Below, in pieces: positions 49,443-58,134 of a stretch of 64,000 nt of DNA. The notes below the pieces were generated by a model. The model did not search any database and had not been told where the DNA came from. It saw only the letters and a list, made by a program, of their open reading frames with translations. The stretch spans positions 62,001 to 126,000 of the forward strand of contig JAGBEH010000007.1 in NCBI GenBank assembly GCA_017937125.1, read 5' to 3'. The stretch's first letter is position 1. Every line of letters begins with the position of its first letter. Both the position numbers and the translations under genes were made by a program. The DNA comes from Alistipes sp. GTDB lineage: Bacteria; Bacteroidota; Bacteroidia; Bacteroidales; Rikenellaceae.

Positions 49443-50714
49443 TTAATCTATCATATCGAAACCCGTGTAGGGAACCAGCACCTCGGGTATTCGTATGCCT
49501 TCGGGCGTCTGGTTGTTTTCGAGCAGCGCCGCCACTATGCGCGGCAGTGCGAGCGACGAACCGTTGAGCGTGTGCGCCAACTGCGTCTTCTTGTCGGCAT
49601 CCTTGTATCGGAGTTTCAGACGGTTGGCCTGGAACGACTCGAAGTTCGATACCGACGAGACCTCCAACCAGCGCTTCTGCGCTTCGGAGTACACCTCGAA
49701 ATCGTAGGTCAGTGCCGACGTGAACGACATATCGCCGCCGCACAGACGCAGGATACGGTACGGCAGGCCGAGCGCCTTGACGATCTTCTCCACGTGGGCG
49801 ACCATTCCGTCCAGAGCCTCGTACGATACCTCGGGCAGCGACAGCTGCACGATCTCCACCTTGTCGAACTGGTGCAGGCGGTTCAGGCCGCGCACATCCT
49901 TGCCGTACGAACCCGCCTCGCGGCGGAAGCAGGGCGTGTAGGCCGTCATCTTCACGGGGAAATCCTTCTCTTCGAGGATGCAGTCGCGGTAGATGTTCGT
50001 TACGGGTACTTCGGCCGTCGGTACGAGGTAGAAATTGTCTACCTGCGCGTGGTACATCTGTCCCTCTTTGTCGGGCAGCTGCCCCGTGCCGAATCCCGAT
50101 GCTTCATTGACCATCACGGGCGGTTCCACCTCGAGGTAGCCTGCCGCGGTGTTGCAGTCGAGGAAATAGTTTATCAATGCGCGTTGCAGACGCGCGCCCT
50201 TGCCTTTGTAGACGGGAAATCCCGCTCCCGTCAGCTTTACGCCGAGATCGAAGTCTATTATGTCGTATTTTTTTGCCAGCTCCCAGTGCGGCAGCGGGTT
50301 TTCGGGCAGCGTCGTGTAGTTCTCATCTATTTTCACCACTAAATTATCCTCGGCCGTCTTGCCTTCGGGCACTATGTCGGCGGGGAAGTTCGGCAGCAGC
50401 ACTATCTGCGATTGCAGTTCGTTGCTTACCGACTGATGCTCGGCCGCGAGTTCCGCCGAGCGCGATTTGAGCTCCGCAACGAAACGTTTCTTCTCTTCGG
50501 CCTCTTCGCGCTTGCCCTGGGACATAAGCGCGCCTATCTCTTTCGAAGCCTTGTTCTGTTCTGCCAGACAGTTGTCCAGTTCGAGCTGAATGGCCTTGCG
50601 GCGGTCGTCGAGCGATTCGATCTTCTCGATGATCGGTGCCGCGTCCACGCCTTTCTTGGCGAGTTTCCTGACGGCGGCTTCCTTGTCGCCGCGCAGTTGT
50701 TGGAGTGTTAGCAT
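49443..50714 (-). CDS. serS: Seryl-tRNA synthetase
   Basis: Class II synthetase of 423 residues that charges tRNA-Ser. The N-terminal part is the long antiparallel coiled coil (about 30-100), followed by the catalytic core with motif 2 TPCFRREAGSYGKDVRGLNRLHQF and motif 3 HTLNGSSLALPRIV. Length is normal. The ATG at 50714 gives the usual MLTLQQLRGDKE opening; the upstream open frame includes repeat element C. Confidence 0.97.
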   Translation of the reverse strand: MLTLQQLRGDKEAAVRKLAKKGVDAAPIIEKIESLDDRRKAIQLELDNCLAEQNKASKEIGALMSQGKREEAEEKKRFVAELKSRSAELAAEHQSVSNELQSQIVLLPNFPADIVPEGKTAEDNLVVKIDENYTTLPENPLPHWELAKKYDIIDFDLGVKLTGAGFPVYKGKGARLQRALINYFLDCNTAAGYLEVEPPVMVNEASGFGTGQLPDKEGQMYHAQVDNFYLVPTAEVPVTNIYRDCILEEKDFPVKMTAYTPCFRREAGSYGKDVRGLNRLHQFDKVEIVQLSLPEVSYEALDGMVAHVEKIVKALGLPYRILRLCGGDMSFTSALTYDFEVYSEAQKRWLEVSSVSNFESFQANRLKLRYKDADKKTQLAHTLNGSSLALPRIVAALLENNQTPEGIRIPEVLVPYTGFDMID

Positions 50715-50754
50715 TGTATATTTAAGTTTATACGTATTATCTCTGTAAAATTCT

Positions 50755-50841
50755 CTGTAAACGCGGCTCCGCCGCGAGCGACCCGACAGGCGAAGCGGGA
50801 ACAGGTTATTATGACAAACGAGGTGTAAAGTCGTATATAAA
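50755..50841. repeat. Degenerate copy (C) of the MITE-like element
   Basis: Shares with elements A and B the core CTGTAAACGCGGCT, the CGCGGCT/GCCGCG hairpin, ACCCGAC with GGGAAC, GGTTATTA, and the right-end GGTGTAAAGTCGTATATA. The left half and a clean terminal repeat are missing and no target duplication is seen. It lies in the serS leader, divergent from the U32 peptidase gene. Confidence 0.7.
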
Positions 50842-50888
50842 CCCTGCAAATTTATGAAAATAATTTTTAATTTGTCTCGGTCGTTTTG

Positions 50889-50896
50889 TATTTTTG
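50889..50896 (+). promoter_or_regulatory. -7 box directly before the U32 peptidase gene
   Basis: TATTTTTG ends 5 bases before the ATG at 50902, suggesting a leaderless transcript. Confidence 0.45.
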
Positions 50897-50901
50897 CAAA
50901 A

Positions 50902-52719
50902 ATGATTACGACAGAACTTCTCGCACCCGCAAAGGATTATGCTTCCGCGGTCGATGCCGTCGATTGCGGCGCCGATGCCGTCTATATAGGCGGCTCGAAA
51001 TTCGGTGCGCGCTATGCCGCGGCCAACTCCGTCGATGACATCGCCCGCACGGTCGATTACGCCCGCAAATTCGGGGCGAGGGTTTATGCCACGCTCAACA
51101 CGCTGCTGTTCGACGACGAAATCGACGAGGCTCGCGCCCTTGCCGAACGCATCGTCGCGGCGGGCGTCGATGCCCTGATAGTGCAGGATGCGGCCTATTG
51201 CCGTATGGGGCTGAATGTCGAGCTGCACGCCTCGACGCAGATGTGCAATATGTCGCCCGAGCAGGCGAAGTTTTTGGCCGACTGCGGGTTTGCGAGAGTT
51301 ATACTCGAACGCGCGCTGTCGCTCGACGGGATACGCGCGGTGCGTTCGGCGACGGATGTCGAACTCGAAGCGTTCGTGCACGGCGCGATATGCGTCGGCC
51401 ACAGCGGACGGTGTTTCCTGTCGCGCTCTATGGGCGAACGCAGCGGCAACAGGGGTGCGTGCAGCCAGCCGTGCCGACTGACGTACGATTTGACCGACGG
51501 CAGGGGCAATGCGATAATCAGGGGCAAACATCTGCTCTCGCTGCGCGACCTGTCGCTTGCAGACCGATTGGGCGACCTTTTGGATGCCGGGGTTACTTCG
51601 TTCAAGATCGAAGGACGGCTCAAGGAGCGCGACTACGTGCGCAACGTGGTAAGCTGCTACCGTCGGGCGCTCGACGACGCTATGGCCGTTCGCGGAGGTT
51701 TCGTGCGCTCGTCGTCGGGACGGAGTACGGTAGATTTCACGCCCGACCCGAACAAGAGCTTTACGCGCGGCGGCTCGGAATATTTCATCGACGGGAAGCG
51801 TGCGGGCGTCGCGTCGTTCGACACGCCCAAAGCCGTAGGCGAGTATCTCGGTGAGGTTACGGCGCTGCGCGGGCGCGGGTTTACGATGAACGGGACACTG
51901 CCCGCCGCGGGCGACGGCATCTGCTTCGTTACGCCGCAGGGTGTCGTCGGAACCAACATCAACGGATGCGACGGCGGGGTAGTGGTGCCGAACCGTATGG
52001 AGGGCATAACCGTCGGCGCCGCCGTCTGCCGTAACTACGACCGGCTTTTTGCGAAAGCCGTCGAGAACGGCCGCATACGCCGCGCCGTAGAGGTGCGTGC
52101 GCGGGTTGCGGTTGCACCGAACTGCTTGTCGATGCGGTTTGAGGATGCCGACGGTGCGAGCGTCGAGGTGCGGAGGAACGGGGAGTTCGCCGCAGCGTCG
52201 GATGTCGAACGTATGGCGGAAATTATCCGTACGCAGACATCCAAGAGCGGCGATACGATGTTCGACGTCGTATCGGTCGAGGTCGATAACGGCGGGGGAT
52301 TGTTCATACCGTCGTCGATGCTGAACGCCTTGCGGCGCGAGGGGCTCGAAGCGCTGGAGCGAAAACGCATCTCTCTGCCGCGCAAACATCGTATTTTCAA
52401 TGAGAACCTCGCGGCAAAGTACTGTAAGGCATCCCTCTCGCCGCAGGATAACGTTACCAACGCCCTTGCCGAGCGGTTCTATCGCGACCACGGCGTCGAA
52501 CATATCGAGTACGGACTCGATTTGCGGCAGTCTACGGTCGGCGAGTGCGTGATGCGTACGAGCTACTGCATAAGGCGCGAGATAGGGCAGTGTCTGCGCG
52601 AACACCCCTCCTTGCGCGGCGATCTGTATCTCGAACGCGGGCGGCACCGCTATCTGCTGCGCTTCGATTGCGACAAGTGCGAAATGACATTGACGGACAA
52701 GATAGAACAGATAATATGA
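50902..52719 (+). CDS. Peptidase U32 family protein
   Basis: A 605-residue U32-family protein. The N-terminal TIM-like domain starts ITTELLAPAKDYASAVDAVDCGADAVYIGG. The signature near residue 160-200 contains HGAICVGHSGRCFLSRSMG and GNRGACSQPCR with the Cys residues expected to bind an Fe-S cluster. A C-terminal DUF3656-like half follows. Relatives hydroxylate rRNA or tRNA (RlhA, TrhP) rather than cleave proteins, so an RNA-modification role is plausible. The gene overlaps the next by ATGA. Confidence 0.88.
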   Translation: MITTELLAPAKDYASAVDAVDCGADAVYIGGSKFGARYAAANSVDDIARTVDYARKFGARVYATLNTLLFDDEIDEARALAERIVAAGVDALIVQDAAYCRMGLNVELHASTQMCNMSPEQAKFLADCGFARVILERALSLDGIRAVRSATDVELEAFVHGAICVGHSGRCFLSRSMGERSGNRGACSQPCRLTYDLTDGRGNAIIRGKHLLSLRDLSLADRLGDLLDAGVTSFKIEGRLKERDYVRNVVSCYRRALDDAMAVRGGFVRSSSGRSTVDFTPDPNKSFTRGGSEYFIDGKRAGVASFDTPKAVGEYLGEVTALRGRGFTMNGTLPAAGDGICFVTPQGVVGTNINGCDGGVVVPNRMEGITVGAAVCRNYDRLFAKAVENGRIRRAVEVRARVAVAPNCLSMRFEDADGASVEVRRNGEFAAASDVERMAEIIRTQTSKSGDTMFDVVSVEVDNGGGLFIPSSMLNALRREGLEALERKRISLPRKHRIFNENLAAKYCKASLSPQDNVTNALAERFYRDHGVEHIEYGLDLRQSTVGECVMRTSYCIRREIGQCLREHPSLRGDLYLERGRHRYLLRFDCDKCEMTLTDKIEQII

Positions 52720-53600
52720 GAATCGATCTTACTCCAGATTTTCCCGATTACGAACTGCTCGATTCGGGCGATTTCGAGAAACTCGAACGTTTCGGGCCGT
52801 ACGTTACGCGGCGCCCCGAACCTCAGGCCGTATGGCGCAGGAGTCTCTCCGAGGAGGAGTGGCGGCACCGCGCCGACGCATCGTTCCTGCGCGATGCACG
52901 CAGCGACGAGCGCGGCCAGTGGAGGCTGAAACAGGGCGTTCCCTCGCGTTGGAGCGTCGCATATCGCTACGGCGATATGTCGCTCTCTATGCGGCTGGGG
53001 CTTACGTCGTTCAAGCACGTGGGCATATTCCCCGAGCAGGCGGCGAACTGGAACTTCATTTACGACGAGTGCCGCGCCCTGCGTTCTCGGGGCATTGCTC
53101 CCCGCGTGCTGAATCTCTTCGCCTATACGGGCGGGGCTACGCTTGCGGCACGCGCTGCTGGAGCGGAGGTTACCCACGTCGATTCGGTGAAACAGGTCGT
53201 AACGTGGGCGCGCGAAAATATGGAGGCGAGCGGAACGGACGGCATACGGTGGATAGTCGAGGATGCGTTGAAATTCGTCAATCGCGAAGTCCGCCGCGGA
53301 AATCGCTACAACGGCATAATACTTGACCCTCCCGCATACGGCCGCGGTGCCGACGGCGAGAAGTGGGTGCTCGGGGAGAACATCGGCGAGATGCTCGACC
53401 GCTGTGCCGCCTTGCTCCAGCCGCACGATGCGTTTCTGGTGCTGAACCTTTACTCTATGGGTCTGTCGTCGATGATAGCGCGCACGGCTGTGCATCAGGC
53501 ATTCGGAGTGCCTGCCGACGAGGGTCTCGGAGAGCTCTATTTCGAAGACGGATTCGCGAAGCGGCTGCCGTTGGGAACTTATTACAGATTTACAAGATAA
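52716..53600 (+). CDS. Class I SAM-dependent methyltransferase, RlmI-like
   Basis: A 294-residue methyltransferase. The SAM-binding fold has LNLFAYTGGATLAA near residue 130, and the catalytic loop is LDPPAYGRG near residue 215, similar to RlmI-type rRNA methyltransferases and their single-domain relatives. The N-terminal PUA-like domain of full RlmI is not obvious. The start overlaps the U32 gene by 4 bases, so the two are translationally coupled, which supports a joint RNA-modification role. Confidence 0.85.
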   Translation: MRIDLTPDFPDYELLDSGDFEKLERFGPYVTRRPEPQAVWRRSLSEEEWRHRADASFLRDARSDERGQWRLKQGVPSRWSVAYRYGDMSLSMRLGLTSFKHVGIFPEQAANWNFIYDECRALRSRGIAPRVLNLFAYTGGATLAARAAGAEVTHVDSVKQVVTWARENMEASGTDGIRWIVEDALKFVNREVRRGNRYNGIILDPPAYGRGADGEKWVLGENIGEMLDRCAALLQPHDAFLVLNLYSMGLSSMIARTAVHQAFGVPADEGLGELYFEDGFAKRLPLGTYYRFTR

Positions 53601-53612
53601 ACACTTACTAAT

Positions 53613-53897
53613 ATGGTTTTGCTTACCGTAATTTTCGGAATATTGAGCGGTTGCTTCCTGTCGGTGCTCGTCGGCATTCTCGGCAGCGGCCGCAAATTGG
53701 GTTTCGGCTGGTCGTTCCTGCTGAGCCTGCTGTTTACCCCCGTGGTCGGCCTGATATGCGTGATTATCTCCGATCCTCTGCCCGGCGGCGAACAGCGGTG
53801 GGGGTGTCTGGGCGCATTCGTCGCGGTGCTGGGCTTTCTGTTCCTTGCGGCTTTCCTGTCCCTGCTTATAACGGGCGGGTTGGCTTTGGCGATTTAG
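53613..53897 (+). CDS. Small membrane protein, unknown function
   Basis: A 94-residue protein with three hydrophobic segments (about 3-20, 27-47 and 65-90), Gly- and Leu-rich, with no recognised domain. It follows the methyltransferase gene by 12 bases and overlaps the convergent chromate-transporter gene by 4 bases. The open frame and its hydrophobic pattern support a real gene. Confidence 0.55.
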   Translation: MVLLTVIFGILSGCFLSVLVGILGSGRKLGFGWSFLLSLLFTPVVGLICVIISDPLPGGEQRWGCLGAFVAVLGFLFLAAFLSLLITGGLALAI

Positions 53898-54436
53898 AAG
53901 AGGTAATATTTGACGATGCCCGCTGCCGCCGACATAACGATCAGCAGTATCGGGTTTACCTTGAAATAGGATCCGATCAGGCAGCCGCCGAAGAATATCC
54001 AGCTCCACGCGTCGATGAAGTTGGCTTCGTCGTCGCTCTTGGGGAACATCAGCAGCAGCGCCGCCGAGAGTATCATACCTATGACTACGGGCTTCATCCC
54101 CGTGATAACGCCCGTCAGGTACTTGTTGTCGTGCAGTTTCAGGAAGAAGCGGGTGATAAGTATCATCAGCGTCATCGCGGGCAGGCAGACGGCGAATGTC
54201 GCTACGACGGACCCCCATATGCCCGCGACGGCATAGCCTATGTAGGTCGCCGAATTTATGGCTATAGGGCCGGGCGTTATCTGCGATACGGCCACTATGT
54301 CGGCGAATTCGGCACCCGTCAGCCAGCCGTTCCGCACGACCACCTCGTTTTGTATCAGCGACAGCATCGCATATCCGCCGCCGAAGCCGAAAAAGCCTAT
54401 CTTCAGATAGCTGAAAAAGAGTTGCAGCAGTATCAT
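53894..54436 (-). CDS. Chromate transporter, half-size subunit
   Basis: A 180-residue membrane protein of the ChrA half-size type. It has the N-terminal FFSYLKIGFFGFGGGYAMLSLIQNE motif and ITPGPIAINSATYIGY, family signatures. It pairs with the upstream 54433-54978 gene, which encodes the other half. In many bacteria the full-length transporter is split like this. Substrate may be chromate or sulfate-like anions. Start overlaps the upstream gene stop by 4 bases. Confidence 0.88.
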   Translation of the reverse strand: MILLQLFFSYLKIGFFGFGGGYAMLSLIQNEVVVRNGWLTGAEFADIVAVSQITPGPIAINSATYIGYAVAGIWGSVVATFAVCLPAMTLMILITRFFLKLHDNKYLTGVITGMKPVVIGMILSAALLLMFPKSDDEANFIDAWSWIFFGGCLIGSYFKVNPILLIVMSAAAGIVKYYLF

Positions 54437-54978
54437 CCCTTGGATATTTTACGTGTGGAGCAAATAGTGTAGAGAAGACCCGCTGCGGCTCCCGCGATAA
54501 GCAGGGGTACTGGCGGGATGCCGAAATACCATATGGCGCCTGCGACGGCGGCCGCGATGAGTATCATCGGTGGCTTCATTCCGCGCGTAAGTCCGATTAC
54601 GGGCGCTATTATCAACGCCACGACGGCAGGGCGCATACCTTTGAATGCGGCGTCTACCACGGGGTTGTTCCTTATGTCGGCGAAGAACATCGCTATGACG
54701 AGAATTATCGCGAACGAGGGCAATATGACGCCTGCGATCGCCGCCGTCGCACCCGCATATCCGCGCATCTTGTACCCTACGAATACCGACGTGTTGAGCG
54801 ATATGGGACCCGGGGCGGATTGCGCCACCGTCAGCAGGTCGAGAAAGTCCTTGCGCTCGATCCAGCGGCGTTTGTCTATGACTTCGCGCTCGATAAGCGG
54901 TATCATCGCATAGCCGCCGCCGAAGGTGAACAGTCCGATCTTGAAAAAGGACCAAAACAGAGATGAAAGTTGTCGCAT
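54433..54978 (-). CDS. Chromate transporter, half-size subunit
   Basis: A 181-residue partner of the previous gene. It contains FFKIGLFTFGGGYAMIPLIEREV and APGPISLNTSVFVGYKMRG, the matching ChrA signatures, and about five to six helices. The two halves likely form a heterodimer in the inner membrane with inverted topology. It starts 12 bases after rsmE. Confidence 0.88.
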   Translation of the reverse strand: MRQLSSLFWSFFKIGLFTFGGGYAMIPLIEREVIDKRRWIERKDFLDLLTVAQSAPGPISLNTSVFVGYKMRGYAGATAAIAGVILPSFAIILVIAMFFADIRNNPVVDAAFKGMRPAVVALIIAPVIGLTRGMKPPMILIAAAVAGAIWYFGIPPVPLLIAGAAAGLLYTICSTRKISKG

Positions 54979-54990
54979 TCCGAACAGGTT

Positions 54991-55824
54991 TTATTTTTGC
55001 TCCGAGCCGATTTCCGTCCCGCCGCCGTTTTCCGTCCCGTTGCCGATTTTCCGATTGCTGACGTTTCCCCTTCCGCATCCGCTGTCTTCCGATATGCCGC
55101 CGTTTCGAGTTCCGCACTCTCCGTTTGCGACGGCGACCATAACCGCCGCGACGACGCCCGCGGTTTCGGTGCGCAGCCGTTGGTTCCCGAGTGTTATCGG
55201 CTCGATGCCGTGTCCGACGGCGAATGCTATCTCTTCGGGCGAGAAGTCGCCCTCGGGGCCTATGAATACCATTATGTTTTCTCCCGCCGCGAGCTGCGAG
55301 GGCAGATATGCGCGCGCGCCTGCCGATGCGTCGCAGTGGGCTATGAAACGGCGCCCGTCGAAGGGCATCTCCACAGCCTTGCGGAACGGCGTCATCTCGT
55401 GCAGCAGCGGGTGATATGCCTTCAGCGACTGCTTTACGGCGGCCGTTATCACCTTCTCCTCGCGGTCGTGCTTTATCGTGCGGCGTTCGCTGCGGGCGCA
55501 TTCCAGCGGAATGACCTCGCCGACACCCACTTCGGTGGCCTTTTCGAGAAACCACTCGAAGCGTTCGATGTTTTTGGTCGGCGCTACGGCCATCACGAGC
55601 TTGTATGGCATACGCTCGAACTCGTGCTGCGTCTCTATTATGCGCACACGGCAGCGTTTGGGCGATGCGTCGATTATCTCGCAGAGGTGCATATTCCCGC
55701 GGCCGTCGGTGATGTGCAGCCGTTCGCCGTTCGCAAGCCGCAGTACGCGAATGCAGTGCTTCGACTCCTCCTCGTTCAGCGTATATTCGGGCGCCGTGAT
55801 GTCGGGCGCGTAAAAAAGTTGCAT
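54991..55824 (-). CDS. rsmE: 16S rRNA (uracil-1498-N3)-methyltransferase
   Basis: SPOUT-family methyltransferase of 277 residues acting on 16S rRNA. Visible are RVLRLANGERLHITDG in the N-terminal PUA-like part, PLECARSERR, and the SPOUT knot FIGPEGDFSPEEI and LGNQRLRTETA near residue 200-225. RsmE is normally about 235-250 residues; the last ~40 residues here are a Gly/Asn/Ser-rich repetitive tail (TRNGGISED, TENGGGTEIGS) not part of the fold. The start has its own -7 box in a divergent promoter region. Confidence 0.92.
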   Translation of the reverse strand: MQLFYAPDITAPEYTLNEEESKHCIRVLRLANGERLHITDGRGNMHLCEIIDASPKRCRVRIIETQHEFERMPYKLVMAVAPTKNIERFEWFLEKATEVGVGEVIPLECARSERRTIKHDREEKVITAAVKQSLKAYHPLLHEMTPFRKAVEMPFDGRRFIAHCDASAGARAYLPSQLAAGENIMVFIGPEGDFSPEEIAFAVGHGIEPITLGNQRLRTETAGVVAAVMVAVANGECGTRNGGISEDSGCGRGNVSNRKIGNGTENGGGTEIGSEQK

Positions 55825-55846
55825 ATCGATTCCGTTTCTTTTGCCG

Positions 55847-55854
55847 CAAAGGTA
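55847..55854 (-). promoter_or_regulatory. -7 box for rsmE
   Basis: Minus-strand TACCTTTG, 22 bases before the ATG. No clear TTTG -33 box. Confidence 0.5.
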
Positions 55855-55895
55855 ATAATTGTATGTAAAATGTGTGCCGTTTATACAATTTATCG

Positions 55896-55903
55896 TACCT
55901 TTG
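55896..55903 (+). promoter_or_regulatory. -7 box for the first M3 peptidase gene
   Basis: TACCTTTG fits TAnnTTTG and lies 30 bases before the ATG. It is divergent from the rsmE promoter. Confidence 0.55.
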
Positions 55904-55933
55904 ACGTTGTTTTATACCTATTAAAAAGAACGA

Positions 55934-58117
55934 ATGAGACGAATTATTCTATTTTCATTGTGTATTATGACACTTGCATCCTGCAATAAGCGCGGTGCCC
56001 GTCCCGAGGACAATCCGCTCGTCGAGGAGTGGAACACGCCGTTCGGGGTGCCTCCTTTCGACCTGATAGAGAGCCGCCATTACGAACCTGCCGTCGAGTA
56101 TGCGATGTCGCAGCATTTGGCCGAGATAGATGCCATAGCCGACAATGCCGACGAGCCGACGTTCGAGAACGTGATTCTGGCTTACGACAATTCGGGCGAA
56201 CTGTTGTCCGATGTCGCGCTGACATTCGAGATGGTCTGCTCGGCGGACAAGGACGACGTCTTGCAGGCTGCCGAAGAACGGCTTATGCCGCGTCTGGCCG
56301 CCCATTACGACGAAATCCTGCTTAACGAAAAGCTGTTCGACAGGATAAGGGCACTTTACGACAAGCGCGATGCGCTCGGGCTCGATGATAGGCAGATGCG
56401 CCTGCTGACGAAGACTTACGACGCTTTCGTCCGTGCGGGGGCTTTGCTCGATGCCGACAGCAAGAAGCGCCTCAAGGAGATAAATGCCGAGTTGTCGCAG
56501 GCATCGGTCAAGTTCGGTAGCAACCTGCTTGCCGAGAACAATAATTTCGTGCTTGAGCTCACGGGCGACAAGCTCGACGGACTGCCGTCGGGCGTGCGCG
56601 ATGCGGCTGCGGCGCAGGCCGAGAGCATAGGACGCAAAGGGAAATGGGTATTCACGCTCCACAAGCCGAGCCTTATCCCGTTTTTGACATACTCTACCGA
56701 ACGCGACCTGCGCGAGCGGATGTATAAGGCTTATATAAACCGTTGCAGCAACGGCGACGGATACGACAACCGCGCGGTGGTGAACGACTTCATACGCCTG
56801 CGCACCGAAAAGGCCCATCTGTTGGGATATAAGTCCTATGCCGATTACGTCGTCTCCGACCAGATGGCGGGCGATAAAAAGAACGTCTACGCCCTGCTCG
56901 ACCGGATATGGACGCCTGCGCTCGAACGCGCCGAAGGAGAACTTGCCGAAATGGAGGAGCTCTTCAAGCGCGATGTTCCCGACGGGACTTTCGAGTCGTG
57001 GGACTGGTGGTACTACGCCGAGAAGCTGCGCAAGAAGAACTACTCGCTCGACGAGGAGATGCTGAAGCCCTATTTCGCACTCGAAAACGTGCGGCACGGA
57101 ATATTCTTCCTCGCGAACAGATTGTACGGGCTGACGTTCCGCCCCGTACAGCAGCCCGCCTACAACGACGAGTGCTCTGCATTCACGGTGTCGGATGCCG
57201 ACGACACGCATCTCGGCGTGCTCTATTTCGACTTTTTCCCCCGCGAGGGCAAGGGCGGCGGCGCGTGGTGCGGGTATTTCCGCGAGCCGACCTATCCGAA
57301 CGGCATCCGCAAGGCTCCCGTCGTTGGCATAGTCTGCAATTTTACCCGTCCGGTGGGCAGTGCGCCCGCCCTGCTGACCTCCGACGAGGTGAGTACGCTT
57401 TTCCACGAGTTCGGCCACGCCCTGCATTTCCTCTTCTCGGATACGACCTATCGCGGGCTGCTGAATGTGGAGGGCGATTTCGTCGAACTTCCGTCGCAGA
57501 TTATGGAGAACTGGGCGTTCGAACCCGAGATGTTGAAAAATTATGCCACGCATTATCGTTCGGGCGAGGTGATACCCCGTTCGCTGGTGGACAAACTGCG
57601 CCGTACGTCGCTCTTCAATCAGGGTTTTGCAACCACGGAGCTTGTGGCTGCCGCTTTGTCGGATATGGATATTCATTCGCTTGAGAAATACGACGGCGCG
57701 ATAGATGTCGATGCGTTCGAATATACGGCACTGAACGAGAAGCGCGGGCTTATCCCGCAGATCGAGCCGCGCTACCGTTATCCCTATTTCAGCCATATAT
57801 TCGACGGCGGCTATTCGGCGGGATACTATTTCTATATATGGGCCGAGGTGCTCGACAAGGATGCTTTCGAGGCGTTCCGCGAGAGCGGCGATCTGTTCGA
57901 CCGACGTACGGCCGACCGTTTCCGCCGCGAGGTGCTCGAACGCGGCGGCTCGGACGACGGAATGAACCTCTACCGTGCGTTCAGAGGTGCCGAACCCGAT
58001 AAGACGCCGCTGCTTAAGGCACGCGGATTGTGGACGGAACCCGCAGAGACGGAGGAGACGGATGCCGACGGATTGCAACTCTCCGTTCCGAATGATAATG
58101 CCCGAATAATCGAATGA
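55934..58117 (+). CDS. M3-family metallopeptidase, lipoprotein (Dcp-like), first copy
   Basis: A 727-residue exported peptidyl-dipeptidase-type enzyme. Lipobox LASC near residue 17. The zinc-binding site is HEFGH (491-495) in STLFHEFGHALHF, with a downstream Glu, and the C-terminal region has GYSAGYYFYIWAEVLDKDAF, typical of M3 enzymes such as Dcp. It probably trims dipeptides from peptides in the periplasm or at the surface. A second, related copy follows with overlapping ATGA. Confidence 0.92.
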   Translation: MRRIILFSLCIMTLASCNKRGARPEDNPLVEEWNTPFGVPPFDLIESRHYEPAVEYAMSQHLAEIDAIADNADEPTFENVILAYDNSGELLSDVALTFEMVCSADKDDVLQAAEERLMPRLAAHYDEILLNEKLFDRIRALYDKRDALGLDDRQMRLLTKTYDAFVRAGALLDADSKKRLKEINAELSQASVKFGSNLLAENNNFVLELTGDKLDGLPSGVRDAAAAQAESIGRKGKWVFTLHKPSLIPFLTYSTERDLRERMYKAYINRCSNGDGYDNRAVVNDFIRLRTEKAHLLGYKSYADYVVSDQMAGDKKNVYALLDRIWTPALERAEGELAEMEELFKRDVPDGTFESWDWWYYAEKLRKKNYSLDEEMLKPYFALENVRHGIFFLANRLYGLTFRPVQQPAYNDECSAFTVSDADDTHLGVLYFDFFPREGKGGGAWCGYFREPTYPNGIRKAPVVGIVCNFTRPVGSAPALLTSDEVSTLFHEFGHALHFLFSDTTYRGLLNVEGDFVELPSQIMENWAFEPEMLKNYATHYRSGEVIPRSLVDKLRRTSLFNQGFATTELVAAALSDMDIHSLEKYDGAIDVDAFEYTALNEKRGLIPQIEPRYRYPYFSHIFDGGYSAGYYFYIWAEVLDKDAFEAFRESGDLFDRRTADRFRREVLERGGSDDGMNLYRAFRGAEPDKTPLLKARGLWTEPAETEETDADGLQLSVPNDNARIIE

Positions 58118-58134
58118 ACAGAAACCGAAATATT

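Noticed and set aside
53894..54978. Frameshifted full-length chromate transporter
   Set aside because: Both halves have their own start, a 4-base ATGA-type overlap and complete family signatures, as in known half-size pairs.
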